Positions 34,001 to 41,189 of a stretch of 46,939 nucleotides of DNA are shown here, in pieces (the stretch's first letter is position 1; the number at the start of each line of letters is the position of its first letter). The notes under the pieces were generated by a model. It was not told where the DNA came from. It made no database searches and saw only the letters and a list, made by a program, of their open reading frames with translations. Made by a program: the position numbers and the translations under genes. The DNA is from Sphingopyxis sp. (lineage in GTDB: Bacteria; Pseudomonadota; Alphaproteobacteria; Sphingomonadales; Sphingomonadaceae): assembly GCA_030148985.1 (NCBI GenBank), contig JASBSJ010000037.1, positions 1 to 46,939 of the forward strand, in the 5' to 3' direction.

Positions 34001-35367
34001 TCACCGAATGGGACGAACCGCAAGCGGTGATCGGCTCCTACCTCCACCGCTACGCCTATCCCGATTATTGGAAGCTCCACGTCGACCAGAATGGCAAGGA
34101 GCTCAAAAACTGGGTTCGCGGCAAAACCTTTGACGCGAGCGGGTCGGGCGAGACCAAGTCGCTCGAGGAATTCGCCAACATCGTTCAGGACACGAGCGGG
34201 CGCGTGAACTGCCTGCAACAGCGCGGCGAATATATGTTCGTCGCCGAGGGCCGCGGGGGCTTCCGCGTCTATGACGTCGCCTCGATCGGCAACAAGGGCT
34301 TTTCCGAACGCATCGTCCGCGCCCCCTTCTCGCCGCTCGGCCACGACACGCATGTCCGCACGAAAAATGCGACCTGCATGGCGCTCGCGACCACCCAGCC
34401 GATCAGCGTCAGCCGCAACGAGAATATCGTCAAGAATTTCCCCGAAAATCACGAACAGGTGATGCACGACATCTATCGCTACGCCGTCATCACCGACAGC
34501 GTCGAAGGGCTGGTGCTCGTCGATGTCGATACGCTGGCCGACGGCGAGTTCCGCAACAACAAGCTGAAGCGCGCGCTGACGTGGAACGAGGGCAATGTGC
34601 TCGCGGGCGCGCGGCACGTCACGCTGGCAGGCAGCTATGCCTATATCACCACCGATGCGGGCCTCGTCGTGCTCGACCTTTCAACCCCTCTCCAGCCGAA
34701 GGTCACCGCGCAAGTGCCGCTCACCGACGCGCGCGCCAGCGCGGTGCAGTTCCGCTACCTGTGGGTCACCGATGCCGAGGGCGTAAAGCTGTTCGACGTC
34801 ACCAACATGGCGCAGCCGGTCGCAGTGCCGTCGGGCACGGTACGCCTCGCCAATGCGCGCAAGCTCTATCTTGCCCGCACTTATATGTATGTCGCCGCCA
34901 AGGCCGATGGCCTCGTCATTGTCGATGTCACGCGCCCGGCGGCACCGCTGGTCTGGCCGGCGCTGACCTTCGACGGCGCGATGCAGGATGCCGAGGATGT
35001 GATCGTCGCATCGACCAATGCCTCGCTCTTTGCCTATGTCGCCGACGGGCGCAGCGGCATCAAGGTGATCCAGCTGACCAGCCCGAACAACCCCGGCCTC
35101 TATGGCTTCTCGCCCAGGCCGACGCCCGAACTGATCGCCTGGGCCAAAACGCCGTCACCCGCGCTCGCGCTGTCAAAGGGGCTCGACCGCGATCGCGGCG
35201 TCGATGAAACGGGCGGCCAGATGGCGGTGTTCGGCCGCCTGGGATCGCGGCCGTTCACCCGGCCCGAGATGGAGAAGCTGTTCCTGAACAGCAAGGGGAT
35301 GGTCTACAAGGTGCGCGACGAGGTCGACGAAAATGCGTGGCGGCCGCCCTTGCTGTACGCGAATTGA
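31066..35367 (+). CDS. Ten-haem c-type cytochrome with C-terminal LVIVD propeller
   Basis: A 1433-residue exported protein with a Sec signal (residues about 1-27, ending GRAAEEE). Ten CXXCH haem sites lie with first cysteines at residues 59, 81, 161, 352, 455, 660, 687, 806, 817 and 933. A His-rich insert (residues about 396-420) falls between sites 4 and 5. After residue 1050 come six LVIVD-type motifs: GFRVYDV (1065), GLVLVDV (1148), GLVVLDL (1199), GVKLFDV (1239), GLVIVDV (1282) and GIKVIQL (1331), which predict a beta-propeller. It is the last of four genes, starting 1 base after the barrel stop. ATG 31072 is an alternative start. An electron-transfer or redox enzyme outside the cytoplasm is likely; the substrate is unknown. 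No lipobox is seen. Confidence 0.88.
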   Translation: MVMRKLFALLAFVTLCAAFGASVGRAAEEEKPLKITYRFTPPAPREQSDADVAAKSAGCYSCHTQTDQPSMHATPAVKLGCTDCHGGDSTSPAAFGKPELGYKSPYNIAAMKVAHPQPTLPGTWHDSSANPERSYTLLNKEAPEFIRFVNPSDYRVAREACGACHMEVIEATERSLMSTGAMLWGGAAYNNGIIPYKNYIFGEAYTRTGDPACILSPSSKLTAEEYAEACKPAFPSDKILTDAERKRGALAKMYPLPRWSVIPPGDVFRVFERGGRNINTQFPEIGLPNPTGQIQRLEEPGRPDLKQSNRGPGTGLRVAIPVLNIHKTRLNDPFMWFMGTNDQPGDYRHSGCAGCHVIYANDREPRHSLTYAQFGRDGETATSDPTIAEKKWKAGGHGGDSHDGEAHAAPDDGHHAGGGHGSLIVPAAPQKKPERRESGHPISHAFTRAIPTAQCMTCHMHQPNIFLNSYLGYTMWDYESDAPQLWPGPENTAPRPPGMSDAEYQAKYKQQRYPTAADVHQVLERNPEGAAPRGLWADVEFLRDVYDVNDTNRDTQFADYHGHGWNFRGIFKRDRSGNLLTADGNMATYGTDSAHIVDPTDPEKWRKSCAHYSDAKERDLCLLSADPGRPGVEGKFVPPGINPGKSVHMMDIHAEKGMQCADCHFAQDAHGNGYIQGEVANAVEISCKDCHGTADALPNLLTSNVAARPQGTNLALLRNPDGRRRFEFQYNDDAEVIGLIQRSIVDPKLEWQVSLVRQAVTPGPHFNAKAARAKLMARAGSDDGKYEWGPGVAKEDRAHGDDKMTCFTCHLSWTTSCGGCHLPIEANWKTKMHHFEGEETRNFATYNPQVARDEMFQLGRHQLTKPGEPGPNGEVRGIITPVRSTSALILSSTNINRERIYIQQPPISSAGYSSQAFAPHFPHTVRRQETKQCSDCHISAADDNNAIMSQLLLLGTNFVNFVGLNVWSGMEDGFQATRVTEWDEPQAVIGSYLHRYAYPDYWKLHVDQNGKELKNWVRGKTFDASGSGETKSLEEFANIVQDTSGRVNCLQQRGEYMFVAEGRGGFRVYDVASIGNKGFSERIVRAPFSPLGHDTHVRTKNATCMALATTQPISVSRNENIVKNFPENHEQVMHDIYRYAVITDSVEGLVLVDVDTLADGEFRNNKLKRALTWNEGNVLAGARHVTLAGSYAYITTDAGLVVLDLSTPLQPKVTAQVPLTDARASAVQFRYLWVTDAEGVKLFDVTNMAQPVAVPSGTVRLANARKLYLARTYMYVAAKADGLVIVDVTRPAAPLVWPALTFDGAMQDAEDVIVASTNASLFAYVADGRSGIKVIQLTSPNNPGLYGFSPRPTPELIAWAKTPSPALALSKGLDRDRGVDETGGQMAVFGRLGSRPFTRPEMEKLFLNSKGMVYKVRDEVDENAWRPPLLYAN

Positions 35368-35424
35368 AAGCGAGGGCAGCTTTCGACCGATTGCGGTCTT
35401 TTGTTGGAAGGACCGTGTTGGAAC

Positions 35425-35502
35425 AAGATTCGCGCAGAGGCGCAGAGAGCGCAGAGGGGAGTGCGCTTCAACTCTGCGATCTCCGCGCCTCTGCGCGATC
35501 TT
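35425..35502. repeat. Palindromic repeat A downstream of the cytochrome operon
   Basis: AAGATTCGCGCAGAGGCG (35425-35442) is the near-perfect inverse of CGCCTCTGCGCGATCTT (35486-35502), with one bulged base. The inner part (GCAGAGAGCGCAGAG) also partly pairs with ACTCTGCGATCTC. It could form a long hairpin in the operon transcript. Confidence 0.8.
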
Positions 35503-35556
35503 ATAGATAGAATGCCCCGTTTCGACCGGTTGCCGATACTCCGCATCCTTAAAATG

Positions 35557-35637
35557 TCGTCATTCCCGCGCAAGCGGGAACCCAGGGAGGGATCAGCCGA
35601 CGCACGCTCTGGGTTCCCGCGTTCGCGGGAATGACGA
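35557..35637. repeat. Palindromic repeat B downstream of the cytochrome operon
   Basis: A 29-base arm at 35557-35585 (TCGTCATTCCCGCGCAAGCG and on to CCCAG) is matched by its inverse at 35609-35637, differing mainly in the GCAA/GTTC loops. Each arm is also a small hairpin (CCCGC-GCAA-GCGGG). Confidence 0.85.
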
Positions 35638-35875
35638 AGGTGGGGAACGTCCGCTCTCCACCCCAAAGTCGACAAAAAACGCTGTCCTACATGATCCGGC
35701 TGTGCCAGCCTTTGATTCGGCTCTTTCAATATGTGGACAAAAGCGACCGCTCTCCCGCCGCGGGACGTGCGCAGCAGTCCGGCGCACCGCGACCGACAAC
35801 CGCGGCAAATCGCGGAGCCACGCAAGGCTGACCTTTACTGAACTTTGAAATCAATCCGCGGCCCCTGCCCCGAAC

Positions 35876-36532
35876 CTACGCCCGGCTTTTCGTCCTCGGC
35901 GCCGCGGTCTTGGGCTTGTATCGGCAAAGGTCCGCGACCGGACAGCGCCAGCATTCGGGGGTGCGCGCCTTGCAGATATAGCGGCCGTGGAGGATCAACC
36001 AGTGGTGCGCGCCGACGCGGAACGGCGCGGGCGTCTCTTTCTCCAGCCTTTTCTCGACCGCGAGCGGCGTTTTCCCCGGCGCCAGCCCGGTGCGGTTGCC
36101 GACGCGAAAGATATGCGTGTCGACCGCGAACGTCTCCGCCCCGAAAGCGCAGTTCATCACGACATTGGCGGTCTTGCGCCCGACGCCGGGGAGCAGCGTG
36201 AGCGTATCGCGATCGGCGGGCACTTCGCCGCCATGATCGCGGATCAGGATTTCGCTCAATGCGATGACATTCTTCGCCTTGGCGTTGAACAGCCCGATCG
36301 TCTTGATATGCTGTTTCAGGCCCTCTTCACCCAGATCGACCATCGCCTGCGGGGTTTTCACCCTCTCGAACAATGTGCGCGTCGCCTTGTTCACCCCGAC
36401 ATCGGTCGCCTGCGCCGACAGCACGACCGCGACGAGCAGCTGATAGGTGTTGCCGAATTGCAGTTCGGTCTCGGGACTGGGATTGAGCTCGGCGAGGCGG
36501 CGGTAGAATTCGAAGATGTCGCTGCGTTTCAT
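35876..36532 (-). CDS. nth: Endonuclease III (DNA glycosylase/AP lyase)
   Basis: A 218-residue base-excision repair enzyme that removes oxidised pyrimidines and nicks the abasic site. The helix-hairpin-helix LPGVGRKTANVV carries the catalytic lysine, and VDTHIFRV carries the catalytic aspartate. The C-terminal [4Fe-4S] cluster ligands follow the exact C-X6-C-X2-C-X5-C pattern (CKARTPECWRCPVADLC). The ATG at 36532 gives the usual length; the open frame extends upstream without family similarity. It is divergent from the small secreted protein at 36754, with a 221-base gap between them. Confidence 0.96.
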   Translation of the reverse strand: MKRSDIFEFYRRLAELNPSPETELQFGNTYQLLVAVVLSAQATDVGVNKATRTLFERVKTPQAMVDLGEEGLKQHIKTIGLFNAKAKNVIALSEILIRDHGGEVPADRDTLTLLPGVGRKTANVVMNCAFGAETFAVDTHIFRVGNRTGLAPGKTPLAVEKRLEKETPAPFRVGAHHWLILHGRYICKARTPECWRCPVADLCRYKPKTAAPRTKSRA

Positions 36533-36753
36533 CGCTTGGCTCCGGCGCGCCGACCGATGCGCGGCTGCGCCGTCTCTAGCGCGTTGGGGCCCAGACTTCC
36601 AAGCCGCCATATTTGACTCCACGGCGCAAGGGGCGCAGCGTGGTGCCGCTTCGATGCCGAGTCGTCCTGTAAGGGACGCAGGCGCGATATCGACACCGGG
36701 GACCGGGCGAAGAGAGCCAAGGGGGCTCCCTGCCGGGGTTGGAGGACCAGACA

Positions 36754-37197
36754 ATGCCGAAAACTTGGAAAGCGGCCATTTTGGCCGGCCTGTCGTCGTG
36801 CGCAATCGCCACGGGGGCATCGGCCCAGAATTATCCGTTCACGGCGGGCGACTATACCGAGGTGTCGATGATCGACGTCGCCGACGGCGGCGGGATGCAA
36901 TATGCGACCTTCCTCGCCGATCAATGGCGAAAATCGCAGGAATTTGCCAAGTCGCAGGGGTGGATCACCGGCTACGCCGTTTTCAGCAACTATAATTCGC
37001 GCCCCGGCGAACCCGACCTTTATCTGTCGGTGAGCTTTGCGAATATGCCCGACGGCGCGGAAGACGAGCGGCGCAACCAGGCCTATCGCGATTATATGAA
37101 ACGCACGGACGCCCAAATGTCGGCCGAATCGGGCGATCGTTCGAAATATCGCACCGTGATGGGCAGCTTCCTGCTTCGCGAACTCAAGTTCAAATAA
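36754..37197 (+). CDS. Small secreted protein of unknown function
   Basis: A 147-residue protein with a clear signal peptide (MPKTWKAAILAGLSSCAIATGASA, cut before QNYPF). The mature part has YTEVSMIDVADGGGMQYATFLADQWRKSQEF and a helical C-terminal half (DERRNQAYRDYMKRTDAQMSAES), an arrangement reminiscent of dimeric ferredoxin-like alpha/beta barrel proteins. I do not recognise the family. GGAGGA sits about 8 bases before the ATG. The cysteine at residue 16 lies inside the hydrophobic core and is not a good lipobox. Neighbours (nth, dapB) give no clue to function. Confidence 0.75.
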   Translation: MPKTWKAAILAGLSSCAIATGASAQNYPFTAGDYTEVSMIDVADGGGMQYATFLADQWRKSQEFAKSQGWITGYAVFSNYNSRPGEPDLYLSVSFANMPDGAEDERRNQAYRDYMKRTDAQMSAESGDRSKYRTVMGSFLLRELKFK

Positions 37198-37208
37198 TCA
37201 TCGGGAGT

Positions 37209-37229
37209 GCCGGGCCCTTCGGGTCCGGC
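37209..37229. terminator. Hairpin between convergent genes
   Basis: GCCGGGCCC (37209-37217) pairs with GGGTCCGGC (37221-37229), with one G-T wobble and a TTC loop, between the convergent secreted-protein and dapB genes. No T-run follows on either side, so its terminator role is uncertain. Confidence 0.35.
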
Positions 37230-37243
37230 GCCACCACCGGGCA

Positions 37244-37969
37244 TCAAAGCCCCAATACCTGCGGCATGGTATAACGCCCCGGCTTCTGATGGATCAGCCA
37301 CAAGGCCGCGCGCACCGCGCCGCGCGCAAAGATCATGCGGTTTTCGGCGCGGTGCGACAGGGTAATCATCTCCTCGGGGCCTGCAAAGATCACGTCATGG
37401 TCGCCCGCGACCGTCCCGCCGCGCAGGCTCGCAAAGCCGATCTTGCCGTGCCCGCGCGCACCGGTGACGCCGTCGCGACCGCGTTCGGAACAGGTGGCAA
37501 GGCTGATCCCGCGCCCTTCGGCCGCCGCCTCGCCCAGCAGCAGCGCGGTGCCGCTCGGCGCATCGACCTTGTTCCGGTGGTGCATCTCGATGATCTCGAT
37601 GTCATATTCGGGGTCGAGCCGCGCCGCCGCCTCGCGCACCAGATGCGCGAGCAGCGTAACGCCGAGCGAGGTGTTGCCCGTCTGGAGCACTGCAATGTCG
37701 CGCGCGGCATCGTCGATCAGATAATGGTGGCGCTCTTCCAGCCCCGTCGTGCCGATGACGATCGGCTTGGCGGCCGCGACGCAGGCGTCGAGCGTCGCTT
37801 CGAGCGCCGCGGGTGAGGAGAAATCAACGAGCACATCAGCGCTCGCGGCGAGCTTTGCGACATTGCCGCCCTTGTCGACACCGCAGCTGGTCTGCCCCGC
37901 TTCGGAGATCGCCGCGGCGAGCGCGACGCCCATGCGTCCCTGGCTGCCGATGATACCGATGCTGGTCAT
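37244..37969 (-). CDS. dapB: 4-hydroxy-tetrahydrodipicolinate reductase
   Basis: A 241-residue cytoplasmic enzyme of the lysine/diaminopimelate pathway, reducing hydroxy-tetrahydrodipicolinate with NAD(P)H. The nucleotide loop is IGIIGSQGRMG at the N-terminus; VDFSSPAALE and IGTTGL follow. The catalytic histidine and lysine lie in EMHHRNKVDAPSGTA, and the product-binding GKIGFASLRGG is present. Slightly shorter than the E. coli enzyme (about 270) but complete, and the start MTSIGIIG is natural. Its promoter must lie in the palindromic region 37970-38081 shared with cobB. Confidence 0.97.
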   Translation of the reverse strand: MTSIGIIGSQGRMGVALAAAISEAGQTSCGVDKGGNVAKLAASADVLVDFSSPAALEATLDACVAAAKPIVIGTTGLEERHHYLIDDAARDIAVLQTGNTSLGVTLLAHLVREAAARLDPEYDIEIIEMHHRNKVDAPSGTALLLGEAAAEGRGISLATCSERGRDGVTGARGHGKIGFASLRGGTVAGDHDVIFAGPEEMITLSHRAENRMIFARGAVRAALWLIHQKPGRYTMPQVLGL

Positions 37970-37988
37970 GATTCAAAAACCCCGTTCG

Positions 37989-38063
37989 CCCTGAGCTTGT
38001 CGAAGGGCCGTCCTTGTTCCATCACCGCCATACGAGGAAGAACGGTCCTTCGACAAGCTTGGG
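37989..38063. repeat. Palindromic repeat between dapB and cobB
   Basis: CCCTGAGCTTGTCGAAGGGC (from 37989) is the inverse of the right arm GGTCCTTCGACAAGCTTGGG (38044-38063). The left-arm sequence GCCCTGAGCTTGTCGAAGGG also occurs at about 44727-44746. The right arm ends 18 bases before the cobB start codon. Confidence 0.85.
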
Positions 38064-38081
38064 ACCAACGGAGATTGGGCA

Positions 38082-38786
38082 TTGGGTGAAATCCAGAATA
38101 TCGTCATCCTGACCGGCGCCGGCGTTTCGGCCGAAAGCGGCATCGACACGTTTCGCGATGCCGGCGGCTTGTGGGAACAGCACCGCGTCGAAGATGTCGC
38201 AACGCCCGAAGGCTTTGCCCGCGACCCCGACCTGGTGCTGCGCTTTTACGACATGCGGCGCGCAGCGATCCAGGCGAAACAGCCCAACGCCGCCCATCAT
38301 GCGCTCGCGCGCCTCGATGCCGAATGGCCGGGCGAGCTGCTGATCGTCACGCAGAATATCGACGATCTGCACGAGCGTGCGGGCGCGAAGCGGCTCATCC
38401 ACATGCACGGCGAGCATCTCAATGCCTGGTGCACCGGCTGCGACACCCGCAGCCCGTGGACGGCGCCGCTGATCGACCGGCCGGCCTGCCCCGCGTGCGG
38501 CGTCCACGGGCATCTGCGCCCCGACGTCGTCTGGTTCGGCGAGATGCCCTATCGGATGGAAGAGATTTATCGCGCGATCAATCGCGCCGATCTGTTCGTG
38601 TCGATCGGCACGTCGGGCGCGGTCTATCCCGCCGCGGGTTTCGTGCGCGAGGCACGCGCGTCGGGGGCGCGCACGCTCGAACTCAACATGGAGCCGAGCC
38701 AGGGCAACCACTGGTTCGACGAGGCGCGGCAGGGGGCCGCGACCTGGCTGGTGCCCGAGTGGGTCGAAGAGATGCTGGGCGGTTAA
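38082..38786 (+). CDS. cobB: NAD-dependent protein deacylase (sirtuin, CobB class)
   Basis: A 234-residue sirtuin that removes acetyl or succinyl groups from lysines using NAD. The NAD site shows ILTGAGVSAESGIDTFRD, the QNIDDLHERAG segment follows, and the catalytic histidine is in IHMHGEHL. The zinc is held by CTGC and CPAC. Y and R of RFYDMRR mark the class III (SIRT5-like, desuccinylase) type. No ATG is available in the right place: translation most likely starts at TTG 38082, 8 bases after GGAG (38070-38073). The promoter region upstream has been occupied by a palindromic repeat. Confidence 0.93.
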   Translation: MGEIQNIVILTGAGVSAESGIDTFRDAGGLWEQHRVEDVATPEGFARDPDLVLRFYDMRRAAIQAKQPNAAHHALARLDAEWPGELLIVTQNIDDLHERAGAKRLIHMHGEHLNAWCTGCDTRSPWTAPLIDRPACPACGVHGHLRPDVVWFGEMPYRMEEIYRAINRADLFVSIGTSGAVYPAAGFVREARASGARTLELNMEPSQGNHWFDEARQGAATWLVPEWVEEMLGG

Positions 38787-38805
38787 GGCCGCGCCGCGGG
38801 GAAAC

Positions 38806-38944
38806 GGCAGGTTTCGACCGATAGTCGCCGTCGCCCCCGCGCAGGCGGGGGCCGTCGTCGGCCTTTTCCCGCGTCGCTGCGTAAACCGACAGCGGCCCCC
38901 GCCTGCGCGGGGGCGACGGTTTATTGGAAGGACAGCTATCCACC
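38806..38944. repeat. Palindromic repeat between cobB and rsh, with shared flanks
   Basis: Perfect 26-base inverted arms at 38828-38853 and 38894-38919 (outer CCGTCGCCCCC, inner GGGGGCC) form a long stem. The flanks GGCAGGTTTCGACCGATAG (38806 on) and TTGGAAGGACAGCTATCCACC (38924-38944) resemble motifs around 35386-35413 and 35648-35665. The cobB and rsh genes converge here, so the stem may end both transcripts. Confidence 0.8.
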
Positions 38945-38969
38945 TCAAAAACCGACGCAGCTATCCCGC

Positions 38970-41063
38970 CTAAAGCCGTTCGGCCTGCACCACCGTGTCC
39001 GACGCGCGCAGCGCCGACAATATGCGCATCACATGGTGGACATCGCGCACCTCGACGACGACGTCATAGGTGTGGAAGCCGCCCTCGCGGTTCGACAGGC
39101 GCAGATTGGTGATGTTCGCCGAGTTGGCGGCGAGGATGCCCGACATTTCGGCAAGCGTGCCGGGCTCGTTCCGGATGACGATGCACAGCCGCGCATTGCC
39201 GCCCTCGCTGTCCTCCTGCCAGCGCAGGTCGATCCAATCGGCATCGACCCCGTCGGCGAGGCTGGGGCAATCAATGACATGCACCTCAATCCCCTCGTCG
39301 GCGCGCGCCAGGCCGACGATACGGTCGCCGGGCACCGGATGGCAGCAATCGGCAAGCTTGTAGGCGACCCCGGGCGTCAGCCCCTCGATCGACACCGCCG
39401 CGCCCTGTCGCAGCTTCCCCGGCTTTGACTTCATCTCGGCGGTGATACCGGGGACCAGTGCCTCGAGCAGCATATTGTCCGAAAGCTGGCGCTTGCCGAT
39501 CGCGACATACAGCGCGGTGTCGTCGTCGAGCCGGAGCCGCTCGCGTGCCGCCGCGCGCGCCTTGTCGCCGATCTTGTTGGGCAGGCGCGCGATGATTTCG
39601 TCGTACATCTTGCGCCCCAGCGCGGCGAGCTCGACCTTTTCCTTCGATCGCACATGGCGCCGGATCGCGGCGCGCGCCTTGCCGGTGACAGCAAAGCCGA
39701 GCCACGCCGGCTGCGGCGTCTGTTTATCCGACGAGAGGATTTCGACGGTGTCGCCGTTGGCAAGCTGCGTGCGCAGCGGAACGAGCCGGCCGTTGACCTT
39801 GGCTCCGACGGTGCGGTCGCCAAGTCCCGTGTGGACGGCATAAGCGAAATCGACCGGCGTCGCGCCCTTGGGCAATTGGTGCAGGCTGCCCTTCGGCGTG
39901 AAGGCGAAAATGCGGTCCTGGTACATCGCGATCCGCGTATTTTCGAGCAGCTCGTCGGGATCGTGCGTCTGTTCGAGAATTTCGATAAGGTCGCGGATCC
40001 ACCCCGCCTGCCCGTCGGGACCGCTGCCGCCCTGTTTATACGCCCAATGCGCGGCAAAGCCGAACTCGGACTGCTGATGCATCGACAGGCTGCGGATCTG
40101 GATTTCGATGCGCATATTCTGCTGGTGCATGATCGTCGTGTGCAGCGACTTGTAGCCGTTTCGCTTCGGCGTCGAAATATAGTCCTTGAAGCGGCCGGGG
40201 ACCATTTTCCACTTACGGTGGATCAGCCCCAATGCGGCGTAGCAATCGGCATCGGTCGGGGTGACAATGCGAAAGGCGATGATGTCGGTCACCTGTTCGA
40301 AGCTGACGTGCCGTTCCTGCATCTTGCGCCAGATCGAATAGGGGTGCTTCTCGCGCCCCGAAATTTCGGCCTCGATCCCCGCGGCGGACAGCAGCTCCTT
40401 GAACTCGCGGCTGATCGCGGCGACCTTGTCCTTGCCGCCCGCGGTCAGCTTGGCGAGGCGGCCGGTGATCGTCGCATAGGCTTCGGGCTCCAGCTCGCGA
40501 AACGCCAGCAGCTGCATCTCGCGCATATATTCATACATGCCGATCCGCTCGGCGAGCGGGGCATAGATGTCCATCGTCTCCTTGGCGATGCGGCGGCGCT
40601 TGTCAGGATTCTGGATGAAATGCAGCGTGCGCATATTGTGCAGCCGATCGGCGAGCTTGACGAGTAGCACGCGAATGTCGTCGGACATGGCGAGCAGGAA
40701 TTTGCGCAGATTCTCCGCCGCGCGCTCATTTTCGGTCTGCGCCTCGATCTTGCTCAATTTGGTCACGCCATCGACCAGCCGCCCGACGTCGGGGCCAAAC
40801 AGGCGTTCGATTTCCTCGGGCGTCGTCAGCGTATCTTCGAGCGTGTCGTGGAGCAGCGCGGTGACGATCGTTTCGCTGTCCAGATGGAGATCGGTCAAAA
40901 TGCCCGCGACCTCGACCGGATGGCTGAAATAGGGATCGCCCGACGCGCGCTTTTGACTGCCGTGCTTTTGCACCGTGAAGACATAGGCGCGGTTGAGCAG
41001 CGCCTCGTCGACATCGGGATCATAAGCGCGCACGCGCTCGACAAGTTCATATTGCCTCAGCAT
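38970..41063 (-). CDS. rsh: Bifunctional (p)ppGpp synthetase/hydrolase (RelA/SpoT homologue)
   Basis: A 697-residue stringent-response enzyme. The N-terminal HD hydrolase domain shows YFSHPVEVAGIL and LLHDTLEDT, so hydrolysis should be active. The synthetase domain has ISTPKRNGYKSLHT and the downstream catalytic region. A TGS domain (about residues 385-450, FAFTPKGSLHQLPKGATPVDFAYAVH) and a C-terminal ACT domain (about 620-697) regulate it. A single bifunctional Rsh is the rule in alphaproteobacteria, where it sets growth and starvation responses. The ATG at 41063 (MLRQYELVERV) is the family start. It is divergent from the glycosyltransferase gene across 126 bases. Confidence 0.97.
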   Translation of the reverse strand: MLRQYELVERVRAYDPDVDEALLNRAYVFTVQKHGSQKRASGDPYFSHPVEVAGILTDLHLDSETIVTALLHDTLEDTLTTPEEIERLFGPDVGRLVDGVTKLSKIEAQTENERAAENLRKFLLAMSDDIRVLLVKLADRLHNMRTLHFIQNPDKRRRIAKETMDIYAPLAERIGMYEYMREMQLLAFRELEPEAYATITGRLAKLTAGGKDKVAAISREFKELLSAAGIEAEISGREKHPYSIWRKMQERHVSFEQVTDIIAFRIVTPTDADCYAALGLIHRKWKMVPGRFKDYISTPKRNGYKSLHTTIMHQQNMRIEIQIRSLSMHQQSEFGFAAHWAYKQGGSGPDGQAGWIRDLIEILEQTHDPDELLENTRIAMYQDRIFAFTPKGSLHQLPKGATPVDFAYAVHTGLGDRTVGAKVNGRLVPLRTQLANGDTVEILSSDKQTPQPAWLGFAVTGKARAAIRRHVRSKEKVELAALGRKMYDEIIARLPNKIGDKARAAARERLRLDDDTALYVAIGKRQLSDNMLLEALVPGITAEMKSKPGKLRQGAAVSIEGLTPGVAYKLADCCHPVPGDRIVGLARADEGIEVHVIDCPSLADGVDADWIDLRWQEDSEGGNARLCIVIRNEPGTLAEMSGILAANSANITNLRLSNREGGFHTYDVVVEVRDVHHVMRILSALRASDTVVQAERL

Positions 41064-41189
41064 CGTCCTCAATGTCGTCGCTGGCGCGCATATTGCAATG
41101 CGAAACTTGCGTGCGTCAGGCAGAAGACGTTAGCAACTTTGGTAAAGCGCGTTGGAAGCATCGTGCGTCGCCGCTAGGACGGTCGGCCA

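Larger units (their letters stand above)
35368..35875. other. 508-base noncoding region with repeats
   Basis: No convincing gene lies between the ten-haem cytochrome and nth. The region holds two palindromes (annotated separately), a small hairpin GACCG-ATTG-CGGTC (35395-35408), and short motifs shared with the gap at 38787-38969. From 35640 to 35875 I see no feature beyond a weak GC-rich stretch. Confidence 0.6.

Noticed and set aside
35425..35637. Closely spaced palindromes considered as a CRISPR array
   Set aside because: The two palindromes differ in sequence and there are no regular spacers or cas genes.
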